A DNA stretch of 64,000 nt from Acaryochloris sp. CCMEE 5410 (GCF_000238775.2 NZ_AFEJ02000002.1:992001-1056000), one strand, 5' to 3'; positions 1 to 9,569 are shown, counted from the stretch's first letter. Notes: generated from the letters alone by a model not told the origin. Translations and numbers: made by a program.

Positions 1-95
1 CCCTCGCAGCATCTGGCAACAGCAAAGTGTTCAGCCTTGTAGCCATTTTTGATGCTGTAATCGATGATTTGCGATCGCAGTAGCTCTTCATTCAC
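1..95 (-). CDS. Possible 5' part of a gene leaving the window
   Basis: Downstream of the flippase-like gene the same minus-strand frame stays open to the window edge. From a GTG at 95 it would encode about 31 residues beginning VNEELLRSQIIDY, with a composition that looks coding. The frame actually continues back without interruption to the TAG of the upstream gene at 126-128, so the true start is unclear and no ribosome binding site is evident before the GTG. I do not recognise the protein. It could also be non-coding. Confidence 0.3.
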   Translation of the reverse strand, partial: MNEELLRSQIIDYSIKNGYKAEHFAVARCCE

Positions 96-125
96 AGCAT
101 CAGCCCAAACTGTGGTCCCTGTCTC

Positions 126-1094
126 CTACCCATCCGTTGCCGCTTTTTGCTGCGTTTTGAGGGTTGCCAAATAGGTTCGCAAAAAGGGCAATCCACCAAT
201 TGCAGGCAGAAAATAGCGCATCGTACATAGAAGCCCTAAAGCCGCCCCCGTGGGTTCATCAAAGTAATTGGCATAGAGGGCAATCAGGGCTGCATCACGG
301 GTGCCCACCCCTGCGAACGTCAGTGGCAATAATCCCGCCAAAATGGCCAGCGGAGAGAGAGCAAGGCTGACAATAAAAGGAACCGTCGCCTTCAGTGCTA
401 GGGTAAAAAACCAAATCTGCACCATGTGCAGAAACCAGATAAAAATTGAAGTGCCGGAGACCTTGGCAAGCTGTACCCGATCTTTCCAGAAATGCTGCTG
501 CATCTCTTGCCAAGACTCTTGCAGGCTCTTAAACTTCCGACTAATCCCCTTGGGGGTAATTTTTCTAAAGGTGCCAAAGAAGACGTTCGCAAATGGGGCA
601 GACCCCAATAGCAGCAGCCCCAGGGTCACCCCTGCCACCACCCCAGCCGTCATCGTCCAGAAAAACGCATCCTTCTGGGGATAGAGGATCAGACCAAACG
701 CGCACCAGAATAACAGCGACAGCATATCGCAGGTCTTTTCAAACACCACTAGGGAGACCGAGAGGGTGCCGCTCAGATAGCCGCGATCGCGAATAAAATA
801 CGCCTTGGCGATATCTCCCATTTTGGAAGGGAGAACCATATTCAGGGTGCTGGCCGCCAATACGAGTTTGTTGGCTTCTCCTGCCCCCATCCCTGAACCG
901 GACGGCATGAGCTGCTGCAATCGCCAGGAAGTAAATCCCGTCAGCGGAATCACCATTCCCAGACTGATCACCATCCACATCAGGTCACAATTGCGAAAAA
1001 CCTCAATCAGTCCCTGGAAGTCAATCTTTGAGTAAATAATGCAAAGAATAAGGACGCTAACGGCAATGGAAATGGGGCGTTTGTACCGTTTCAT
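126..1094 (-). CDS. Flippase-like integral membrane protein (LPG synthase TM / UPF0104 type)
   Basis: A 322-residue protein made almost entirely of hydrophobic helices, about eight, starting at residues 8-24. Its pattern matches the lysylphosphatidylglycerol-synthase transmembrane / UPF0104 family, with the characteristic polar stretches LPSKMGDIAKAYF near residue 88 and FAGVGTRDAAL near 261. Family members lie in the inner membrane and are often found with glycosyltransferases, where lipid-linked substrate translocation or modification is suspected. It is the last complete gene of the leftward glycan group. Its ATG lies one base after the original stop of the preceding gene (TGA at 1096-1098), so the two were translationally adjacent before an IS4 element moved the upstream gene away. 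The IS now separates it from any upstream operon promoter, so its expression may be reduced or may depend on read-out from the IS. Confidence 0.8.
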   Translation of the reverse strand: MKRYKRPISIAVSVLILCIIYSKIDFQGLIEVFRNCDLMWMVISLGMVIPLTGFTSWRLQQLMPSGSGMGAGEANKLVLAASTLNMVLPSKMGDIAKAYFIRDRGYLSGTLSVSLVVFEKTCDMLSLLFWCAFGLILYPQKDAFFWTMTAGVVAGVTLGLLLLGSAPFANVFFGTFRKITPKGISRKFKSLQESWQEMQQHFWKDRVQLAKVSGTSIFIWFLHMVQIWFFTLALKATVPFIVSLALSPLAILAGLLPLTFAGVGTRDAALIALYANYFDEPTGAALGLLCTMRYFLPAIGGLPFLRTYLATLKTQQKAATDG

Positions 1095-1095
1095 A

Positions 1096-1169
1096 TCAAA
1101 GTTTACGCTCCAGTTTAAAGGATTCTCCTGCCCCTAAGGCTCGGACATGCTGAGTCAGGTCTTGCCAAG
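1096..1169 (-). pseudogene. Detached 3' end of the toroid-like gene, cut off by IS4
   Basis: Reading the minus strand across the target site (2489-2495 joined to 1169) continues the frame of the 2484-4007 gene for 23 residues after Pro (WQDLTQHVRALG and onward, ending KLERKL) to a TGA at 1096-1098. The join restores a 1593-base frame of 530 residues with no other change. This fragment is therefore the original C-terminus, now separated from its gene by 1.3 kb of insertion sequence. Confidence 0.85.
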
Positions 1170-1176
1170 GCTGTAA

Positions 1177-2488
1177 CCTGACTGCCTGACAGAAGTATCT
1201 CAAAGCCTTTATTTTCATAGTCTTTGAGAAAAGAGTGGAGCGACATGTGAAGCTAGATTTAAGCACAAATCAGCGTTACTCAAATGTCAGGCTCCACCCA
1301 AATTTATCGTCAACTGTTCTCCTTTTTACGTCAACACAGCCATTATCGAGATTTGCGTCATCTCATGACCCTGGGATGGATGGTGAGCGCCTTAATCTGC
1401 AGTGAACGATTATGCTTATCTGCTTGGGAATCCTATGTCCCCTGCCGAGCAAAAAAAGCCCAAAGTGTCGAGCGTCGCTGGCAACGCTTTCTGTGCAATC
1501 CGCTCATTGATGTCCACAAACTGTATGTCCCTTTGGTCCTTCTAGCGCTTAAGAACTGGCGAACCCATCGCCTTTACCTAGCGATGGATACCACGGTTTT
1601 ATGGAATGAATACTGCATGATTCATGTATCCGTTGTCTGCTGTGGCAGAGCAGTACCGTTGTTATGGAAAGTATTAGAGCACAAGAGTGCGGCGGTTGCT
1701 TTTGAGGAATATCAACCGCTATTGCGTCAGGCCCGTTGGTTATTACGGCAGCATCCAGATGTCATGTTGTTAGCAGATCGTGGGTTCGCGAACCATCAAC
1801 TGATGAGCTGGTTACAGCAGAGCCGTTGGCATTACTGTCTGCGTATCCCATGTGATGTCCTTCTCCATGGCCCCCGTCAATGTCCAAGAGAAGTCCGTAG
1901 GTTATGGCCATCCAAAGGAGAAGCTCTCCTCTACCGTAATGTCGGGCTTTGGGATGATGGCCTCTATCGGTGCAATTTGGTACTGGCGAATATCCGAGGC
2001 GTAAAAGAACCATGGGCAGTGATTACAGATGAATCACCCTCGTTACAAACCTTGTGGCAATACGCCTTGAGGTTTCGGGTGGAAGAATTATTCCTCGATA
2101 GTAAATCTGGTGTGTTTGAGCTTGAAGAGTCGAAAATTCGCTGTGCTGATGCTCTGGAGAGGCTGTACCTGATTGCTGCTGTGGCACTGCTATACAGCAC
2201 GGCTCAGGGGATGGCTGTTCATATTAAAGGGCTACGCCAACAGGTTGATCCCCATTGGCACAGAGGCATTAGCTATCTCAAGATTGGATTGCGGTGGCTC
2301 AAGGGGGTGGTCCATAAAGGACGGGAGTTGTTGATGCCAGTCCCCTTATTCACCAAGGATCCGCAACCGTGTTTTGCCTCTAAAAAGCTCAAAGAAACAC
2401 TACAACAAAATCTGGTTCTCTCGTATCCGCTCTCTACAGTGCAAAGCTTTATGAGCTATGGAATACAAAGATCTGTCAGGCAGTCAGG
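1177..2488 (+). mobile_element. Complete IS4-family insertion sequence
   Basis: The 1312-bp element has perfect 16-bp terminal inverted repeats (CCTGACTGCCTGACAG at 1177-1192 and its complement at 2473-2488). It is flanked by a 7-bp target duplication, GCTGTAA, at 1170-1176 and 2489-2495. It carries one transposase on the plus strand. The target is the 3' end of the minus-strand gene at 2484-4007. The perfect repeats and the perfect duplication suggest a recent insertion. Confidence 0.93.
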
Positions 2489-2495
2489 GCTGTAA
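1284..2495 (+). CDS. IS4-family transposase (DDE)
   Basis: A 403-residue DDE transposase that cuts and joins the element ends. Visible motifs are the first Asp in AMDTTVLWN (near 98), the second Asp in LLADRGFAN (near 164) and the YREK signature: Y-x2-R-x3-E-x6-K fits YALRFRVEELFLDSK near 260, which places it in IS4. The start is the ATG at 1284, about 107 bases inside the left end. The frame does not stop inside the element: the last complete IS-derived codon is TCA, codon 402 is GGG using one target base, and Leu403 and the TAA stop come from the GCTGTAA target duplication. The C-terminus of this protein therefore depends on where the element lands. Confidence 0.93.
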   Translation: MSGSTQIYRQLFSFLRQHSHYRDLRHLMTLGWMVSALICSERLCLSAWESYVPCRAKKAQSVERRWQRFLCNPLIDVHKLYVPLVLLALKNWRTHRLYLAMDTTVLWNEYCMIHVSVVCCGRAVPLLWKVLEHKSAAVAFEEYQPLLRQARWLLRQHPDVMLLADRGFANHQLMSWLQQSRWHYCLRIPCDVLLHGPRQCPREVRRLWPSKGEALLYRNVGLWDDGLYRCNLVLANIRGVKEPWAVITDESPSLQTLWQYALRFRVEELFLDSKSGVFELEESKIRCADALERLYLIAAVALLYSTAQGMAVHIKGLRQQVDPHWHRGISYLKIGLRWLKGVVHKGRELLMPVPLFTKDPQPCFASKKLKETLQQNLVLSYPLSTVQSFMSYGIQRSVRQSGL

Positions 2496-4007
2496 CTGTC
2501 CCACCTGAAAGGTCCGGCTCATCACCACATAAATGGAGGTTTGATCGCCTCCTAGGCCCATCGCCAGCACATTCTGCCAAGATGGGGACTGCAACTCATC
2601 GGTCACCACCCAGTGGTCTCCGTGCCAGCTAAAGTTACGTTTGAACTGAAAATCAGTACTGTTTTTGCCCGTAATCAACATTTTTTGCAGTAGCGAGCGG
2701 ATCAAGTTGGGAAAGAATCGGCCCACGGTCAACATCACCACCCGTAAAATCATCAGATTCAGGGGTGTCATTTGTTTCTGTTTGGCCCAGCCCAAAGCCC
2801 CTTGTACCGTGATTTGATCCTCCTGCAGGGAACTGGGGTAATCTCCGACTAAATGGCCGACGGCATTTTTAACTTTGCCCCCCGCTTTTACTTGCAGCGA
2901 CAGGTGCGTATCCGACGCCACAAGCTGCCCCTGGCGGAAGAACTTAAACACACCACCTTTATTCAGGGCCAGATACAGCTCCGTATCCCCTCGCCGATCA
3001 ATCAGCACTCGGGCTTCGGGTAACCAAAACCGTCCCTGGGGACGTGGCTTTTGGGGTGGACGGGCCGGGACATAATCCTGCCAGGCCAACAGATAGTTCC
3101 AGGTGTGATGGCCGACAATATGGTCATCGGCATAGCAGGACCCCAGGCCGTTAGCCAATCCAGCTAGTATCCGGTCATTGATATTGAGGGCTTCTGGCCA
3201 CCATTTACCCACCAGCTCAAACCCGTGGGGGAAAAAGTTGTAGGTATTGCGGCTGGTATATTCGCCGCCATAGGAGCCATCAGGATGGACAAACTCTGCT
3301 GCCAAAGCCACTGCTTTTTTCAAAGCTGTTTGCAGCTGTTCTGTGGGGTTGAGTTCGTAAATTCTGGCCAGACAGGAAATCGTTAAGGTGTGGTAGCCCG
3401 GATCGCACCCTTCATATTCTTGAAACCAGCCCTCGGGATTTTGCCATTCAAATACCCGATTCAGGCGTTCTGCCTTCGCCTGATCCCATTTAGAGGTCTT
3501 TAGGAGCCGAGATACCTGTTCTAAACACAGGACAATCAGCGCCTGGTGATTGGTCAGTCGACCGCTCTCATGGTGATGGGCCAACCAGTCTGCTCGCAGT
3601 TCAAAGAAGCGCAGAGCCTCTTCATTCTGCAATCCCAATAAGGTATAGCTTTCCACACAGGCCAACAGAGAAAAGGCAGCGGCCCCACCCGCTCGCTCAA
3701 ACGGGAAATAATCATCGCAGGAGCCATCTTTATGGGCACTACGCGCTGCAAATAGAATCCCGGCTTCAACCCAATTCCGAATCGATTCCTTTTGATAATA
3801 TTGATTGTTGGGCAGTTGATGGGCATAGACCAACGCCAGGGGCCAAACAAACTCCTGGGACATGCCGCTAGGGAAATCAATGATTTTGTATTGCCAGAAG
3901 TTGCGATCAAAACAGCCATAGTGGGGACTATGGGGATTTCGATCCTGCAAGGTCAATATCTTGGGAATTTGGTCTAAGGCAATCTGGGCGAAAAGATCTT
4001 TATTCAT
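2484..4007 (-). CDS. Putative (alpha/alpha)6-toroid glycan-active protein, C-terminus cut by IS4
   Basis: A 507-residue soluble protein with no signal peptide. The N-terminal 300 residues are rich in aromatic helical repeats (YGCFDRNFWQYK near 29, DGSYGGEYTSRN near 247, VGHHTWNYLLAW near 298), as in alpha/alpha-toroid enzymes such as heparinase- or lyase-like proteins. The C-terminal third looks beta-rich. I cannot assign a reaction. It sits 2 bases after a DPM1-like glycosyltransferase in the same operon, which suggests a job in polysaccharide or glycolipid handling. The IS4 insertion removes the last 23 residues and supplies a new stop (TGA at 2484-2486) inside the IS inverted repeat, so the product ends in Pro507 instead of residue 530. 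The loss is small and terminal, so activity may survive. Confidence 0.75.
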   Translation of the reverse strand: MNKDLFAQIALDQIPKILTLQDRNPHSPHYGCFDRNFWQYKIIDFPSGMSQEFVWPLALVYAHQLPNNQYYQKESIRNWVEAGILFAARSAHKDGSCDDYFPFERAGGAAAFSLLACVESYTLLGLQNEEALRFFELRADWLAHHHESGRLTNHQALIVLCLEQVSRLLKTSKWDQAKAERLNRVFEWQNPEGWFQEYEGCDPGYHTLTISCLARIYELNPTEQLQTALKKAVALAAEFVHPDGSYGGEYTSRNTYNFFPHGFELVGKWWPEALNINDRILAGLANGLGSCYADDHIVGHHTWNYLLAWQDYVPARPPQKPRPQGRFWLPEARVLIDRRGDTELYLALNKGGVFKFFRQGQLVASDTHLSLQVKAGGKVKNAVGHLVGDYPSSLQEDQITVQGALGWAKQKQMTPLNLMILRVVMLTVGRFFPNLIRSLLQKMLITGKNSTDFQFKRNFSWHGDHWVVTDELQSPSWQNVLAMGLGGDQTSIYVVMSRTFQVGQLQP

Positions 4008-4009
4008 CC

Positions 4010-4960
4010 TTAGTTATGGGACTCCAAGTCAGCCCGGCGTTGCCGTAGCTGGATATCTTCCAACAGTTTACGATTGACCGTTAATAAATCAGCTAGCAAG
4101 CCAAACATATAGAGCTGGAAGCCAATCAAAATCAATACCGCCGAAATAATTAGACTCGGAGCCCGAGCCCGGGTCGGATCTTGGAAATACAGGATCAGCC
4201 ATCGCAGCCACAGGAGTAAACCGAAAACCGAAGGGATACTGCCAAGAAACGTAAAGAACTTCAAGGGCCGATAGGCCATGAAAATCCGCAGGATAGTGAG
4301 AATGGATCGCTGAATATAGGATGCGATACTCTTGACCAAACGGGAGGGGCGCAGATAGTCATTCGTGCGAATGGGCACGGAGGTAATCACCATGCCATGT
4401 TGTCCCGCCTGAATGATGGTCTCCAGGGTATAGGTATATTCGTTGAACACATTCATCCGCAGGGCGGCGTTGCGGCTAAAGGCTCGAAACCCGCTGGGGG
4501 CATCAGAAATATTGGTGCCACTGGCAATTCGCACCACCCAGCTGCCCAGTTTTTGCAGGAATTTCTTGGCTGGGGAAAAATGCTTGATTTTTTGAATGGG
4601 CCGAGCCCCAACCACCACCTCTGCTTGCCCCGCCAGGATGGGGGTAATCAATTTGGGGATATCATCTGCGCAATATTGATTATCGGCATCGGTATTTACA
4701 ATGATGTCGGCACCAGCCTTTAAACAGGCTTCAATCCCGGCCATAAAAGCTTTTGCCAAGCCCTGATTATGTTCTAGATCAACAACATGGTGCACACCGT
4801 GGGCGCGGGCCACTTCTACCGTGTTATCGATACTGCCATCGTTGATAATTAGCCATTCCACACAATCGACACCGGGCAATTCTTTTGGCAGTTCATTGAG
4901 GGTAATGCCAAGGGTTTCTTCTTCGTTAAAACAAGGAATTTGGATGATGAGTTTTGTCAT
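4010..4960 (-). CDS. GT2-family glycosyltransferase, DPM1-like
   Basis: A 316-residue membrane-anchored family 2 glycosyltransferase, related to dolichol/polyprenyl-phosphate mannosyl- and glucosyltransferases. The nucleotide-sugar fold occupies residues 1-220: IPCFNEEETLG at 8-18, LIINDGSIDNT near 37-47, and the metal-binding NTDADNQY near 90. Two hydrophobic helices near 235-255 and 270-292 anchor it to the membrane, and a short basic tail follows. Family members transfer a sugar from a nucleotide donor to a polyprenyl phosphate, making the donor for GT39-type enzymes. A GT39-like gene lies just upstream in the same direction, which fits a lipid-linked sugar pathway. The gap to the next gene is only 2 bases. 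Confidence 0.88.
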   Translation of the reverse strand: MTKLIIQIPCFNEEETLGITLNELPKELPGVDCVEWLIINDGSIDNTVEVARAHGVHHVVDLEHNQGLAKAFMAGIEACLKAGADIIVNTDADNQYCADDIPKLITPILAGQAEVVVGARPIQKIKHFSPAKKFLQKLGSWVVRIASGTNISDAPSGFRAFSRNAALRMNVFNEYTYTLETIIQAGQHGMVITSVPIRTNDYLRPSRLVKSIASYIQRSILTILRIFMAYRPLKFFTFLGSIPSVFGLLLWLRWLILYFQDPTRARAPSLIISAVLILIGFQLYMFGLLADLLTVNRKLLEDIQLRQRRADLESHN

Positions 4961-5030
4961 AAATCAGCTAAATATAGGCTGTGCTTGGCAATTAAACTCT
5001 GTGCTTATTCTGGCATGCAGTTTGCTAAAA

Positions 5031-6964
5031 CTAGCTCCTGCTATATATTTTTATGTCTCCTTGCTCCCAGGTTTGTCGGTAACGCCGATCACCGAGCTGA
5101 AGTTCTGTTTGCTCTAGATAGTCAGGTTTATCCGTCAAGACCATACAGGCCTGAAAGTCCTGATGGGGAGGCTGCGAAGCTAGCTTTGAAGAAGGATTCT
5201 CCACCTGCAGGTGTTCAAACCGAAGAGAACGCTTGGATTGTTCTCGACCCAGCTTCCACAGGGGATATTCCCATGTATCTCCTGTAATAATCAAACCAAT
5301 CTCGTTACAGGACTGACTCGCTAAATGGTCGACGGTGGCAATGAAGGGTTTGGCTAGTTTGGGTCGACTACTAAAGTAACGGTCGGTTCTGGATTGGTTA
5401 AAGATGGTTTCTACTTGGCGCTCTTCCACAAATTTGGTGTTGATGACCAGAGGGCGGGTTTCATTGCAAAGGACCCAAAAGAAGGAAATAGCAAGAAAAC
5501 CAGCGGTAATGGCGTTAGCAATGGGCTGCTTAAAAAGTTCAGACAGGGCCATGCCCACCCAAGGAGACAGCAATATAAACACAGGTAGATGAAGCCGACT
5601 GCGCCAAGGGGACCAAATCACGAGAAAGCAAAAGAGCAAAAAGCCCACCAAGCAGCACAATAAATAGGTGCTCCAGAGGAGCTGGTCGCGAGTCTTCAGA
5701 CGCTTTCTAAACAGCACAAACACAACAATGCAAAGGAGAATGAGCAGTAAATGTTGGGGGTTGCCCGCCAAGTCTTCATGGTTGACCAGGCTGTGCATAT
5801 CAAACTTTTGGCCTGGGGGTGAGGTAATACTGGGATCGCTCGGGTCTAATCCGATGACTTGATGGATGGCCGTCACGATCCGAATCGTGATTAGGTTAAT
5901 AGATCGAACAGGCGTACTGAGATGGAGGGCCAAATTTCTCAGAATATTAGAAATCAGGACGGGTAGACCATAGGAACCACTGTCTTGCCCCGTCGGCCCA
6001 AACAAGGAATCAAAGACTTTGAGGTTGCGCGAATATTGGCCTAAGTTCAGCAAGAAAATAATGCCACAGGCCACCCCTAGGGGTTGCCACACTTTCCAGC
6101 GTAGATACCAGATTCCTACAAAAAACAGCCATAGGGCAAAGGGAAAGGCATACAGATAGGCAGTTGGTTTTGTCAAAATCGCTAAGCCTAAACTGGCTCC
6201 CAAAGCTGGGACATAGGTCCAACTAATTCGGTTCTGGATCGTAACCAGGGAGAAATAGACAAAGCAAACGAGCCACAGGGAGACCACATAGTCCGTTTGG
6301 GTACTGGACGATTGCAAAATCCCCATGGGGATGGTGGCACTGATGACGACGGCAATGAGTTGCGATCGCAAATTCCCCCCAACCGTTCTGTAATGAGTGA
6401 TACCCCCAATAGACTGACCACCATACTCAGCCATTGCACCAAGTTGAGGAACCAATCCCCTGTCAAAATAAACAGCTGAACAACTGCAAACGCAGGACCA
6501 GGTCCTGAGTAAAGTTGCCTGGGAATATGGGTCGGATAATGCCCCACACCTTGATTTTGTGTCCAATGAATGACTCGGCCCAGATGGTAGGTCATTGAAT
6601 CCCAATTATTCGGAGGGGACAAAAGAGCCGTAATCCCCGTTCCCAAAACGATACCTATTACCCCAATCAGAAGAATTTGCTGAAAGCGAGTGAAGGATGG
6701 ATTACTGGCTTCTGGCCCAGACTGGAGACTAGCCTTGCGGGACTGACGAACAAACCAGAAGCCTAACCCTAGGTTGACCGCAATCCAGGCAATCAATAAT
6801 CCTTCTAAGGCTAGGGCGGAGAAAAAGCTCAAAAATTCGGCAATCACCGTGGCGATCACCGCCCAAGACACCGCTGACAATAGAACAGCTGTGCGCCAAT
6901 CGTGATCTCGGCGATAGATGAGAAACAGCAGGATAAAGGCAGAGATCAAAAAAATGACAGGCAT
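5031..6964 (-). pseudogene. GT39-like polytopic glycosyltransferase, frameshifted
   Basis: Two overlapping minus-strand frames encode one protein of about 640 residues. The N-terminal part runs from ATG 6964 to about 6375, with many membrane helices and the luminal motif NNWDSMTYHLGR typical of dolichyl-phosphate-sugar (GT39/PMT-like) transferases. The C-terminal part continues in the other frame from about 6380 to a TAG at 5031-5033, with further helices and a hydrophilic C-terminal domain. The switch lies at a run of six G (C at 6375-6380 on the plus strand). Seven G would restore one frame, reading ERLGGNLRSQLIAVV. This may be a real one-base loss, a sequencing error, or a slippage-prone site. 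The neighbouring DPM1-like GT2 could supply its lipid-linked donor. Confidence 0.75.
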
Positions 6965-7002
6965 TGAATTATTTATCTACTTCCTATGGGACAAATCAAT
7001 GG

Positions 7003-8277
7003 TCAATCGTTGTTGGTTATTCCAGCAAAAATAGTTCGAGCAAAGTTCTCAGCAGAGTTTTGGTTTGCCCATCGTTGCATCTTCACTGGATCGTAGAAAT
7101 CATTCCTGGATGCACCTATTAATTTCATCATGCCTTCACAAATTTGTTCTGGCTGTGTGGAATCTATCGACAGTCCTAACTGATGCTGTTTTACCATGGC
7201 CCCCATCAAACCAAAGTCGGTACTGAGCACGGGCTTCTGTGTCGCTGCAGCCAGCAACAAAATACCACTCATCCCCACATGCTTTTGATAGGTCGCCAGA
7301 ATGACATCTGACATTCGGAAATAAGCCCATACTTCTTCTTCCGAAACGAACTGATAATTCCGAACAATTTGAACCGGTTGGGAAGCCGTAATTTGGGTGA
7401 TGCGCGTTTCTAACTCTTTCTGGATTTTGGACTCACCAACCAACACAAGACAAAGTCGTTTCCCCCAATCGGGGGATAACCGTTGAATCGCATCTAGGAC
7501 TTGATAAATTCCTTTGCGACCATCAATTGCTCCAAATAATAGAAATACGGTTCTCTCCGCTTCAATCCCTAAATCATCCCTTAAAGTACACGCTGCAGCA
7601 GGCGGTGGGACAAACTCGACCGGATCCGGCAAGTGGATCACTTTAGCCTTACTCGGTCGCTGCTGCAAAGCCGGCACAGCTAGCGGATCTAAGCAGAGTA
7701 AAGTGGCCAACTGTGAATTCTGCAAAACCTTGTTTAAGGTTAAATTCTCTCGCCCTTGATTCAATTTTTGCCGCCAGTTCAATACAGGCTGAACACCGAG
7801 TTGACGATAGTGTAGCGTCGGTCGAAAATAAATCCCTGAAAAAGCACAGGGCGGTTTCAGCCACCAAGCGATCGACAAGAAATACGTATCCAAATACATG
7901 ATTAGGCCATGGTCCACCTGAAGCTGACCCGCATAGTCACAAAACAATCGCCATTCTTGCAGGTTGCGGAGGTTACGGTCTATGGCTTTTTTTCGCGATT
8001 TAAGGGCAGATTCCTGTTGATCGGTAATGGCGATAAACTGAATATTCGGGTTGGATTGTTGTTCTGCGAATTCAACAACATCGGTATGTTCGGTCAAAAA
8101 GTGAGGCGACACCACAACCGACAGAATCTGAAAGTGCTTTTGAGTATGCCAATACCGAATGAGATGGCGAATGTAGTTAGGATGGTGCCCCCGAATGGAT
8201 AGATCGAAAACTAGCAAATGTGGAGTAGTTTTCTCGGATTTATGGGGTATGCCTAACGCCTGTTGGCTGCTCTGCAT
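7003..8277 (-). CDS. GT4-type glycosyltransferase
   Basis: A 424-residue protein with the two-Rossmann GT-B layout of group 1 glycosyltransferases. The N-terminal half contains LVFDLSIRGHHPNYIRHL. The C-terminal half has LLFGAIDGRKGIYQVLDAI near 240, the acidic helix region VSEEEVWAYFRMSDVILATY near 313 (a degenerate form of the usual motif), and GMSGILLLAAATQKPVLS near 338. It is predicted to be cytoplasmic and to extend a glycan from a nucleotide sugar. It is the first gene of the leftward group, 38 bases before the GT39-like gene. It is divergent from the GT4 gene at 8445, and the 167-base spacer between them probably holds both promoters. Confidence 0.82.
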   Translation of the reverse strand: MQSSQQALGIPHKSEKTTPHLLVFDLSIRGHHPNYIRHLIRYWHTQKHFQILSVVVSPHFLTEHTDVVEFAEQQSNPNIQFIAITDQQESALKSRKKAIDRNLRNLQEWRLFCDYAGQLQVDHGLIMYLDTYFLSIAWWLKPPCAFSGIYFRPTLHYRQLGVQPVLNWRQKLNQGRENLTLNKVLQNSQLATLLCLDPLAVPALQQRPSKAKVIHLPDPVEFVPPPAAACTLRDDLGIEAERTVFLLFGAIDGRKGIYQVLDAIQRLSPDWGKRLCLVLVGESKIQKELETRITQITASQPVQIVRNYQFVSEEEVWAYFRMSDVILATYQKHVGMSGILLLAAATQKPVLSTDFGLMGAMVKQHQLGLSIDSTQPEQICEGMMKLIGASRNDFYDPVKMQRWANQNSAENFARTIFAGITNND

Positions 8278-8444
8278 TGTTTTGTTATTGCATTTAAAGT
8301 AATCACTGAATATTAACTGTCCCCAGTCAATTTTATAAGGGGAGACAAATGCTTAAACGAATCACAAAATCCGCTTGCTGTGTGGAAGATCACATTACAA
8401 ATTGCGGATGTGTTTAATGATACAGGTATATCGCCTGGAGTAGC

Positions 8445-9569
8445 TTGCAAGTGTCCCATCCATCCACAACGATTTCATTCTTCCTAACTTATTTCGGCGG
8501 CGGCGGAGCCGAGCGAGTACTCATCAATCTAGCTAATGGATTTGTTAAAAGTGGGTATCAGGTTGACTTTGTCCTAGGGCAAGCTTGGGGGCCCCATCTC
8601 AAAAAAATCCCGTCTGAAATAACGGTGGTTGATTTGGAGGCTGCTGGCAGTTTTGCCAGTATCAGAAAGCTAGCCCAGTACCTCAAGCACAAAGAACCCC
8701 AAGCTTTAATTTCTGGCATGCACTTTGCGAATGAAGTGGCGATTCTAGCAAAACGGCTCGTCAAGACAAACACCGTTGTGATCGCGACAGAACACAACAC
8801 GCTAACCCACTCCCTCAGACACAACAAGAACCGCAAGAAAAGGATCATTCCTTTTGCCATTCGCTTGTTATATCCCTGGGCAGATCGTGTCGTCACCGTA
8901 TCCCAAGGAGCAACTGCCTCCCTAACAGAAATCAGCAGTATATCTCCAGATAAAATTACAACAATTTATAATCCAGTCATTGCCCCTGACCTTTTTTCCA
9001 AAGCCAATGCTGATATTGATCATCCCTGGTTCCAACCTGGAGAACCACCGGTCATTATTGGTGTAGGAAAACTCGAACCCCAGAAGGATTTCCCCACATT
9101 GATCCGAGCCTTTGCTAGGGTCCGCAAACAACGCTCCTGTCGATTGGTCATTTTGGGATGGGGACCCGACTTAGAAAAACTAAACGAATTTACAGCCGAA
9201 ATGGGTGTCCAAGACGATGTTGACTTAATGGGGTATGTGGATAATCCTTACCCCTATATGGCCCGTGCTCAGGTATTCACTTTGTCATCCGCATGGGAAG
9301 GACTACCCACGGTTTTAATTGAGGCTTTGGCCTTAGGGAAGTCCGTCGTTTCGACGGATTGTCCCAGTGGCCCTAGGGAAATTTTACAAGGGGGGAAATA
9401 TGGGGCATTGACCCCTGTGGGTGATGATGTAGCTTTGGCAGCAGCCATTGGTGATGTTCTTGGACAGCAGTCTCAAAGCGATGTGTCTGAATGGCTACAT
9501 CAGTTTTCCATAGAAGCTTCAACCAACCAATATCTGGATTTAATCAACACGCTCAAAACGGCTGCTTGA
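8445..9569 (+). CDS. GT4 glycosyltransferase
   Basis: A 374-residue GT-B glycosyltransferase. The N-terminal acceptor-side motif is FGGGGAERVLINLANGF (residues 17-33). The donor domain has GVGKLEPQKDFPTLIRAFA near 205 and the E-x7-E region SSAWEGLPTVLIEALALG near 285, followed by STDCPSGPREIL, which is close to enzymes of the WaaG/PglA type. It begins with TTG at 8445 or possibly GTG at 8451; no ATG precedes the conserved part. It starts a rightward set with the GT2 gene 33 bases downstream. Confidence 0.87.
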   Translation: MQVSHPSTTISFFLTYFGGGGAERVLINLANGFVKSGYQVDFVLGQAWGPHLKKIPSEITVVDLEAAGSFASIRKLAQYLKHKEPQALISGMHFANEVAILAKRLVKTNTVVIATEHNTLTHSLRHNKNRKKRIIPFAIRLLYPWADRVVTVSQGATASLTEISSISPDKITTIYNPVIAPDLFSKANADIDHPWFQPGEPPVIIGVGKLEPQKDFPTLIRAFARVRKQRSCRLVILGWGPDLEKLNEFTAEMGVQDDVDLMGYVDNPYPYMARAQVFTLSSAWEGLPTVLIEALALGKSVVSTDCPSGPREILQGGKYGALTPVGDDVALAAAIGDVLGQQSQSDVSEWLHQFSIEASTNQYLDLINTLKTAA

